NCBI GenBank assembly: GCA_018830415.1 | Contig: JAHJSJ010000056.1 | Coordinates: 1-10,976 of the forward strand | Reading direction: 5' to 3' | Origin: Alphaproteobacteria bacterium | GTDB lineage: Bacteria > Pseudomonadota > Alphaproteobacteria > Sphingomonadales > Sphingomonadaceae | DNA length: 10,976 bases | Part shown: in pieces, positions 5,849-10,976 of the stretch | Position numbering within the stretch: position 1 is the first letter of the stretch | Layout of the letters: every line of letters begins with the position of its first letter | Translations under genes and position numbers: made by a program | Notes under the pieces: model-generated | Told to the model about the DNA's origin: nothing | The model's input: only the letters and a program-made list of their open reading frames with translations | Databases searched by the model: none

Positions 5849-6349
5849 ATGCACGCGGGGGGTGATCACATAACATCGGTACTGTTCGTGTGCCTCGGCA
5901 ATATCTGCCGATCACCCATGGCCGAAGGCGCGTTTCGCGCCGCAGCGGCGCAGAGCGGCCTCGATTGCCACGTCGATTCGGCTGGAACCGCATCCTATCA
6001 CATTGGCGATCCGCCCGATCCGCGCGCCATTGCAGTTGCCCGCTCCAACGGCGTGGACATTGCCGAACTAACCGCGCGCCAGTTGAAGGCCGATGACTTC
6101 TACCGCTTCACCCACGTGATCGCGCTCGACCGCGCCAATCTTGAAGGGATCAAGGCCCACGCCCCGCGCGATGGGACAGCCACGGTCGCGCTGCTGCTGG
6201 ATGCGGTCAATGGCCGCGAAGGTGAGCCCGTGCCTGATCCCTATTACGGCGATAGCGCCGCCTTCGAAGCGGCGTGGCAGATCATCACCGAAGGGGCCCA
6301 GGCGCTGGTGCAGCGTCTGGCCAACGCAGGGTCTGACCCGCTCGCCTAA
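5849..6349 (+). CDS. Low-molecular-weight protein tyrosine phosphatase
   Basis: This 166-residue cytosolic phosphatase belongs to the LMW-PTP family, close to the usual family size of about 150-160. The P-loop VCLGNICRS gives the CX5R signature, with nucleophile C15 and R21. The general-acid aspartate lies in DPYYG (D130-G134). These cover the catalytic set, so activity is expected on phosphotyrosine or related small substrates. There is no polysaccharide-export or BY-kinase gene beside it, and no ArsR or arsenic gene, so it is a stand-alone housekeeping copy rather than part of a Wzb/Wzc or arsenate-reductase unit. An in-frame TTG at 5840 is an alternative start. Shine-Dalgarno support is weak for both. 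Its TAA overlaps the recG stop codon on the other strand. Confidence 0.93.
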   Translation: MHAGGDHITSVLFVCLGNICRSPMAEGAFRAAAAQSGLDCHVDSAGTASYHIGDPPDPRAIAVARSNGVDIAELTARQLKADDFYRFTHVIALDRANLEGIKAHAPRDGTATVALLLDAVNGREGEPVPDPYYGDSAAFEAAWQIITEGAQALVQRLANAGSDPLA

Positions 6350-8436
6350 CCGCCGCGCAGCAATTGCACGCCCCAATCGCGTTCAAACAAATATAACAGC
6401 AACCGCGCAGCTTCTCCGCGCGGGGAAGCCAGCCCGCCACCCGGTGCCTCTTCGCCCCGCTCGATCAGCAGCCGCGCATCGGCATGGGCGGTCGGCAGTA
6501 GCCGCTGCATTTGTTCCAGATTGGCGATCCGGAACGCCGCTTCGCCCGATTGCCGTGTGCCGAGCAATTCGCCCCCACCGCGCAATTCAAGATCCTCCTC
6601 GGCGATGCGGAACCCGTCCTGCGTTTCGCGCATCAGAGCGAGCCGCGCGCGCGCCGTTTCTGACAAAGCCCCGCCGCGCAGCAGCAGGCAGGTGGATTTC
6701 TCCGCCCCGCGCCCCACCCGCCCGCGCAGTTGGTGCAACTGGGCAAGGCCAAAGCGTTCGGCCTGTTCGATCACCATCAGCGTGGCCGCGGGGACATCGA
6801 CCCCGACTTCGATCACCGTGGTCGCCACCAGCAGCCGCGCCTGCCCGCTGGAAAACCGTTCCATCGCGGCGTCTTTCACCTCCGGCCGCAACTGCCCGTG
6901 CACCAGCACCACCGCCTCGCCAAATCGCTCCTTCAGCGCGGCATAGCGGGCCTCGGCAGCGGCGATATCGGCGAGGTCAGGCACTCCGTCGATTTCGCGC
7001 ACCATCGGGCACACCCAATAGGCCTGCTGCCCGCTGGCAAGGTGGCGTTCGACCCCCGCGACCACCTCGTCGATCCGGTCCTGCGGCACCACGCGCGTAT
7101 CGATCGCCTGCCTGCCGGGGGGCAGTTCATCGAGGCGGCTGACATCCATCTCACCATATTGCGCAAGGGTGAGCGAGCGCGGAATCGGGGTCGCGGTCAT
7201 CGCGAGGGTATGCGGCGCGCGCCGCCCCTTCGCCGCCAGCGCAAGCCGCTGCGCCACGCCAAAGCGGTGCTGTTCATCAATCACCACCAGCCCCAGATCG
7301 CGGTAATTGACGGTGTCCTGAAAGATCGCATGGGTGCCGACCAGCAACTGGATTGACCCATCCATCAGGCCCATCAAAATGCTCTCCCGCTCGCGCCCCT
7401 TGGCGCGGCCCGTCAGCAAAGCGATTTCCACCCCCGTCGGGCGCAGCATGGTGCGCAACGTTTCAAAATGCTGGCGGGCGAGGATTTCAGTGGGCGCGAG
7501 CAACGCCGCCTGCTTGCCCGCCTCCACCGCGATCAGCATGGCATTGAGCGCGACCACGGTTTTGCCCGCACCAACATCGCCTTGCAGCAGCCGCAGCATC
7601 GGCGCTTCCTGCGCCAAATCACCCGCGATCTCGGCAATGGAACGCGTCTGCGCGCCCGTCAGCGCGAAGGGCAATTGCAGCTTGGCGCGCAAGGCGCCGT
7701 CCCCTGCGAGCGCCTGCCCACGGCGGCGGCGGCCCTCGGCCTTGACCAGCAGCAGCGCGAGACTGTTGGCCAGCAATTCATCATAGGCGAGGCGGTCTCG
7801 CGCCTTGGGATTGTCCTGCTGGTGCGCCAGATGCAACGCATCGCGCCACGCGGGCCAGCCAGCTTTTGCGAACTGGCCCGGATCAATCCATTCGGGCAGG
7901 TCTGGCAGGCGGGTCAGCGCCTGTTCCACCATGCTCGCCACGCGCGGCTGGGTCAGCCCTTCGGACAGGCGATAGACCGGTTCACACAGCCGCCCCAGAT
8001 GCGCCGCGCTGGCTTCCTCGACATGGTCGGGGTGAACGATCTGGAGCATATCGCCATAGCGGTCGAGCCGCCCGGCGATCCAGCGGGTCTCCCCCACAGG
8101 CAGCAGCTTTTTGGCGGTATAGGCGGCTTTGCCGAACCACGTCAGCGCGCAGACATTGCCCTTGGCATCCTGTGCCAGCACCCGATACGGCCCGCGGCTT
8201 CCGGGGCGGGGGCTGCGGTGTTCAATCGGGGTCAGCGCGATCACCACCTGTTCGCCTTCGCCCCCTTCATCCAGATCGGCAATCGCATGGCGACTGACGA
8301 AGCGTTCGGGCAGGTGATACGCAACATCCTTGATCCGGGTGAGGCCGAGCTTCTCCAGCGGCTTCATCAGTTTTGCCCCGACGCCTTCAAGCGTTTCGGT
8401 TTCGGCAAACAGGGGATTGAGGATTTCGGGCCGCAT
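6346..8436 (-). CDS. recG: ATP-dependent DNA helicase RecG
   Basis: RecG remodels stalled replication forks and branch-migrates Holliday junctions. The 696-residue protein is full length. An N-terminal helix-rich/wedge (OB) region covers about 1-250 and includes the CALTWFGK segment at 96-103. The helicase core follows, with Walker A GDVGAGKT (286-293), DEQH box (387-390), TATPIPRSL (414-422), TTVIEVGVDVP (539-549) and QLRGRVGRG (569-577). The RecG-typical LRGGGELLGTRQSG is at 618-631. The ATG at 8436 gives MRPEILNPLFAETETLEGVG, a normal RecG start. The gene runs toward the phosphatase gene and shares two bases of its stop codon with it. Upstream it is divergent from the secreted-protein gene across 186 bp. 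Confidence 0.97.
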   Translation of the reverse strand: MRPEILNPLFAETETLEGVGAKLMKPLEKLGLTRIKDVAYHLPERFVSRHAIADLDEGGEGEQVVIALTPIEHRSPRPGSRGPYRVLAQDAKGNVCALTWFGKAAYTAKKLLPVGETRWIAGRLDRYGDMLQIVHPDHVEEASAAHLGRLCEPVYRLSEGLTQPRVASMVEQALTRLPDLPEWIDPGQFAKAGWPAWRDALHLAHQQDNPKARDRLAYDELLANSLALLLVKAEGRRRRGQALAGDGALRAKLQLPFALTGAQTRSIAEIAGDLAQEAPMLRLLQGDVGAGKTVVALNAMLIAVEAGKQAALLAPTEILARQHFETLRTMLRPTGVEIALLTGRAKGRERESILMGLMDGSIQLLVGTHAIFQDTVNYRDLGLVVIDEQHRFGVAQRLALAAKGRRAPHTLAMTATPIPRSLTLAQYGEMDVSRLDELPPGRQAIDTRVVPQDRIDEVVAGVERHLASGQQAYWVCPMVREIDGVPDLADIAAAEARYAALKERFGEAVVLVHGQLRPEVKDAAMERFSSGQARLLVATTVIEVGVDVPAATLMVIEQAERFGLAQLHQLRGRVGRGAEKSTCLLLRGGALSETARARLALMRETQDGFRIAEEDLELRGGGELLGTRQSGEAAFRIANLEQMQRLLPTAHADARLLIERGEEAPGGGLASPRGEAARLLLYLFERDWGVQLLRGG

Positions 8437-8496
8437 AAGGGGGCTCTAACCCCAATCATCCGTTCTGCGAAGCCTTACGACAGCGCTTGTTTGCAT

Positions 8497-8552
8497 GGTT
8501 AATATGTGGTCTAACCTGCCCTTGACGTTACGGCTCGCAATGATTGCATTGC
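8497..8552 (+). promoter_or_regulatory. Candidate promoter/operator region for the secreted-protein gene
   Basis: TTGACG (8522-8527) resembles a -35 box, and TGCATT (8545-8550), 17 bp later, is a poor -10. A perfect dyad GCAATG-ATTG-CATTGC (8537-8552) overlaps that -10, as an operator might. A second dyad, GGTTA-N10-TAACC (8497-8501 / 8512-8516), lies just upstream. The same gap must also serve recG on the other strand, for which I see no clear promoter. Confidence 0.3.
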
Positions 8553-8622
8553 TTCGTCCTTGTAACAGTCAAACCAGTAGGGTCGCTCACAAACGTGTTT
8601 TTCACGGGGGGAAGACCTGACT

Positions 8623-9057
8623 ATGATACGGAAACTTATGTTCGGAATCGCCGCTACCTCAGCGGCGCTAACTGCAATTCCAGCCGCGCCAGCCATGGCG
8701 CAAGAGGCGGAAGAGGCGCGAACCACTCACCGGATTGTGTATCTCAAGCTTGCCGATGGCGCGGGCGCGCGGTGGACAGAAATCCAGGAGACTTACAATG
8801 CTCGCGCAGCGCAACAGGCTGGATTGAAACCGGCCGCCGTGCATTGGCTAATGACCGGAAACTGGGATTTGATGCTTATCATCGAAATGCCGAATGGCCT
8901 TGCCGCGCTCGACTCTCATAATCCTCCGGCACAGGCAGCTTACAACAAGGCGTTTGTCGAAGTTGCTGGCGGCGAAGAGGCTGCGCGGAAAATCCGTGAT
9001 GAATTGGGTGATTTGGTAAAGGATTCTCTGGTCACCTACAGCCACACCCATCCATAA
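8623..9057 (+). CDS. Small secreted protein of unknown function
   Basis: I do not recognise the family. The 144 residues begin with a clear Sec signal peptide: positive MIRK, a hydrophobic core at about 5-20, and a probable cut after AMA at residue 26, leaving a 118-residue periplasmic protein. The mature part has an alternating pattern: a strand at THRIVYLKL (35-43), a helix at about 46-67, strands around VHWLMTG and WDLMLIIEM (73-89), and helices at about 103-135. GNWDLMLIIEM recalls the GxYDxxxxxE strand of dimeric alpha-beta-barrel (ferredoxin-like) proteins, but that is only a resemblance. There is no cysteine, so no disulfide or haem-CXXCH. The C-terminus, SHTHP, is His-containing. A purine-rich GGGGGGAAG lies about 8 bp before the ATG. 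A terminator follows at 9098-9130, so it is probably monocistronic. Confidence 0.85.
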   Translation: MIRKLMFGIAATSAALTAIPAAPAMAQEAEEARTTHRIVYLKLADGAGARWTEIQETYNARAAQQAGLKPAAVHWLMTGNWDLMLIIEMPNGLAALDSHNPPAQAAYNKAFVEVAGGEEAARKIRDELGDLVKDSLVTYSHTHP

Positions 9058-9097
9058 CCGCGATACTCACTTGAACCTGAATGATTGATCTGGGATT

Positions 9098-9130
9098 AGG
9101 GGCGCCTTTCCAATCCAAGGTGCCCCTTTT
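9098..9130 (+). terminator. Hairpin with T-run ending 2 bp before the sdhE start
   Basis: GGGGCGCCTT (9099-9108) pairs with AAGGTGCCCC (9117-9126), with one G-T wobble and an 8-nt loop; A9098-T9127 can extend it. TTTT follows at 9127-9130. It has the form of a Rho-independent terminator for the secreted-protein gene. The only purine-rich ribosome-site candidate for sdhE (AAGG, 9117-9120) is in its 3' arm, so it could also limit sdhE translation. Confidence 0.7.
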
Positions 9131-9132
9131 CC

Positions 9133-9411
9133 ATGCCTGAACCGCATAGCTTTGCCGATCGCCTCGCGCGCGCCCGGTTCCGCGCATGGCATCGCGGCAC
9201 GCGTGAAGCCGATTACATGATCGGCGGTTACTTTGATCGCTACCACGCCGGTTGGGGTGAACCGGAACTGGCGTGGTTCGAAGCCTTGCTCGATGAAGAT
9301 GACGTCGATGTGATGGCTTTCGCGCTTGGCACCGCCGTGCCGCCGGAGCATCTGGCAGGCGACCTGCTCATCGCCATGCAAAAACTCGATTACGTCGATA
9401 TTCCGCGATAA
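9133..9411 (+). CDS. sdhE: FAD assembly factor SdhE (succinate dehydrogenase flavinylation)
   Basis: SdhE helps attach FAD covalently to the flavoprotein subunit of succinate dehydrogenase. The 92-residue protein has the defining RGxxE motif (R21-G-T-R-E25) in the context ARFRAWHRGTREADYMIGGY, followed by the acidic helical part LAWFEALLDEDDVDVMAF (46-63) typical of this five-helix family. The length is normal. The ATG at 9133 is the only start that preserves the N-terminal helix, although it comes directly after the terminator hairpin. mfd follows after 27 bp on the same strand, so the two are probably co-transcribed. The link with mfd is positional, not functional, and recurs in alphaproteobacteria as far as I recall. 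Confidence 0.94.
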   Translation: MPEPHSFADRLARARFRAWHRGTREADYMIGGYFDRYHAGWGEPELAWFEALLDEDDVDVMAFALGTAVPPEHLAGDLLIAMQKLDYVDIPR

Positions 9412-9438
9412 ACACCCGCGCCGCTTTACTGGAAACCT

Positions 9439-10976
9439 ATGCCCGATCTCTCGCGCATCCTTGCGGCCAACGATCCGCTGACCCTCGCCTCGCTCCCGCG
9501 CGGGAGCCTGCCGCTGGTGCTGGCCGATCTCGCCCGCGCGGCCAAACGCCGGGCGGTGTTCATCGCGCCCGACGATGCGGCGATGCGCGCGGCGGTGGAC
9601 GCGGCGCAGTTCTTCGCGCCCGAGATTGATGTCTTCGCCTTCCCCGCGTGGGATTGCCTGCCCTATGACCGGGCCAGCCCCGCGCTGGCGATCAGCGCCG
9701 AACGCCTTGCCGCGCTCCATCGCCTGCAACAACCCGGCGGTGCGCAGCAATTGCTGGTCACGACTGTCAACGCCGTATTGCAACGCGTGCTCACCCCCTT
9801 CCGGGTGCGCGAAAGCGTGCGCGAATTCCGCGTTGGCACCAATATCGGCCATGCCAGCCTTGCCGCGCTGCTGACCCGGCAGGGCTATGCGCGCACCGAT
9901 ACGGTGATCGACCACGGTGAATTTGCAGTGCGCGGATCGATTGTCGATATTTTCCCCTCCAGCCTTGATGCAGGCCTTCGGCTCGATTTCTTCGGCGATG
10001 AACTGGAAAGCCTGCGGCTGTTCGATCCGGCCACGCAGATGACGGTGGAACGGGTGGATCAGCACCTGCTGCTGCCTGCCAGCGAGGCGCTGCTCGACGA
10101 CAACAGCATCAAACGTTTTCGTAGCCGTTACCGCGAGCTGTTCGGCGCGAACGCCACGCAGGATCCGCTGTATGAGGCGGTGTCTGACGGGCGGCGGCTG
10201 GCCGGGATGGAGCATTGGCTGCCGCTGTTCGAGGAACGGCTGGCGACAATTTTCGATCACCTCGGCAAGGATGATGTCGTCGTCATCGATCAGGGGGCAA
10301 TTGGCGCGGCCGAGGAACGGCTTGGTGACATCGCCGATTACCACGAACAACGCGGCCGGATCGCGAGCGAGAAGAAAGGCAGCTATCGCCCGCTCGGCCC
10401 CGATGCGCTGTATCTGACGCGGGCTGAATTTGACGCGTCGCTGGCTGCTGCCCCAGCCCACCGGGCTAACGGTTTTGCAGCCGAGGGCGGCGCCAATGTG
10501 CTCGATTTCGGCTTCCGTTCGGCGCGCGATTTTGCACCTGAGCGCGGGCGCGGTGAAAATGTTTACGAAGCCGCCGCCGCGCATTTCCAAACCGTGGCAA
10601 AGGCGGGCCGCAAGCCTTTGTTCGCCGCCTATTCCACCGGCAGCGCCCGCCGCATCGCATCAATCCTTGAAGAAGCCGGCGCGCCAACTGTGCTGGCGGA
10701 CAATTGGCAACACGCGCACGGGCTGGCCGCCAAAGGCAAATGCGCGGTGGTTGTCCTGCCGCTGGAAACGGGGTTCGCCAGCGACACGCTCGAACTCCTT
10801 ACCGAAGCCGATGTGCTGGGCGACCGGCTGGTGCGCCGCAAGAAAAAGCGCCGCGATTCCGATGCCTTCCTTGCCGAGCTTCAGGCGCTGTCGCGCGGCG
10901 ATCTTGTGGTTCACATCGAACACGGGATCGGACGCTATCTCGGGCTTGATCCGATCACTGTGGGCAAAAGCCAGCA
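9439..10976 (+). CDS. mfd: Transcription-repair coupling factor Mfd, N-terminal part (runs off window)
   Basis: Mfd removes RNA polymerase stalled at lesions and recruits UvrA for nucleotide excision repair. The 512 visible codons are open to the right edge, under half of the usual length of about 1,150 residues. The UvrB-homology domain is recognised by FAFPAWDCLPYDRASP (66-81) and by the stretch around VIDHGEFAVRGSIVDIFPS (156-174). A basic linker, RRKKKRR, precedes the RNA-polymerase-interaction domain, whose opening GDLVVHIEHGIGRYLGL (487-503) is highly characteristic. The translocase motifs lie beyond the window. The ATG at 9439 has GGAAA 5 bp upstream and fits the family N-terminus. It is probably transcribed with sdhE. 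Confidence 0.97.
   Translation, partial: MPDLSRILAANDPLTLASLPRGSLPLVLADLARAAKRRAVFIAPDDAAMRAAVDAAQFFAPEIDVFAFPAWDCLPYDRASPALAISAERLAALHRLQQPGGAQQLLVTTVNAVLQRVLTPFRVRESVREFRVGTNIGHASLAALLTRQGYARTDTVIDHGEFAVRGSIVDIFPSSLDAGLRLDFFGDELESLRLFDPATQMTVERVDQHLLLPASEALLDDNSIKRFRSRYRELFGANATQDPLYEAVSDGRRLAGMEHWLPLFEERLATIFDHLGKDDVVVIDQGAIGAAEERLGDIADYHEQRGRIASEKKGSYRPLGPDALYLTRAEFDASLAAAPAHRANGFAAEGGANVLDFGFRSARDFAPERGRGENVYEAAAAHFQTVAKAGRKPLFAAYSTGSARRIASILEEAGAPTVLADNWQHAHGLAAKGKCAVVVLPLETGFASDTLELLTEADVLGDRLVRRKKKRRDSDAFLAELQALSRGDLVVHIEHGIGRYLGLDPITVGKSQ

Noticed and set aside
5754..5993. 79-codon minus-strand frame spanning parS
   Set aside because: It is antisense to the phosphatase gene, and the parS palindrome explains its SRET stretch. 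It is not a gene.
6141..7142. 333-codon plus-strand frame rich in R, P and A
   Set aside because: It overlaps the phosphatase gene in another frame and recG in antisense. The low-complexity composition marks it as spurious.
7468..8502. 344-codon open frame on the plus strand
   Set aside because: It is antisense to recG, where all helicase motifs are present. It has no recognisable domain and is a GC-driven shadow.
8499..8514. TTAATATGTGGTCTAA as a CtrA box
   Set aside because: The second half-site is TCTA at the correct spacing, with two mismatches. The TAACC dyad reading fits better.
9067..10590. 507-codon open frame on the minus strand
   Set aside because: It lies antisense to mfd, whose plus-strand product is unmistakable. 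Its composition (rich in R, G, H, Q) is typical of a shadow frame in high-GC DNA.
1..10976. Mobile element, prophage, CRISPR, tRNA or rRNA
   Set aside because: I saw no transposase, integrase, regularly spaced long repeats, cloverleaf or rRNA sequence. All large genes are core chromosomal families with similar base composition.

Overview
The window looks like chromosomal DNA of a high-GC alphaproteobacterium, most likely a sphingomonad (Erythrobacter/Novosphingobium-like). The reasons are the codon use, the sequence style of RecN, RecG and Mfd, the recG / sdhE / mfd neighbourhood that I recall from alphaproteobacteria, a COQ8-like ABC1 protein, and GANTC and TTAA-N7-TTAA motifs that fit the CcrM/CtrA system of this class. 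I see no phage genes, insertion sequences, CRISPR arrays, tRNAs or rRNAs. This is core chromosome rather than an island.

Layout, left to right. (1) 1-566, minus: the N-terminal part of recN, cut by the window edge. (2) 567-930: an intergenic stretch with three clustered GANTC sites, a strong two-way terminator, a 13-codon ORF whose Shine-Dalgarno sequence lies in a hairpin arm, and a full CtrA-type box. (3) 931-3297, minus: a membrane CHASE2 sensor with a degenerate GGDEF-like region and an EAL phosphodiesterase domain. (4) 3449-5714, plus: a short-chain dehydrogenase followed by a COQ8/UbiB-type ABC1 atypical kinase. (5) 5712-5848: an 11-bp C-rich tandem repeat whose minus strand fits the G-quadruplex pattern, then a perfect parS centromere site. 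(6) 5849-6349, plus: a low-molecular-weight protein tyrosine phosphatase. It converges on (7) recG (6346-8436, minus), and the two stop codons share bases. (8) 8623-9057, plus: a small secreted protein of unknown function. (9) 9133-10976, plus: sdhE and the first 512 codons of mfd.

Several genes serve genome upkeep: RecN acts in double-strand-break repair, RecG at stalled forks, and Mfd at stalled RNA polymerase. The parS site suggests the locus lies in the origin-proximal part of the chromosome that ParB loads onto. SdhE (flavinylation of succinate dehydrogenase) and the ABC1 protein (ubiquinone supply) are both linked to respiration but sit in different transcription units.

The least explained parts are the compact 781-925 module (CtrA-type box, hairpin, mini-ORF, terminator), the G4/tandem-repeat block next to parS, and the secreted unknown protein between recG and sdhE. 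I found no wholly new multi-gene system.
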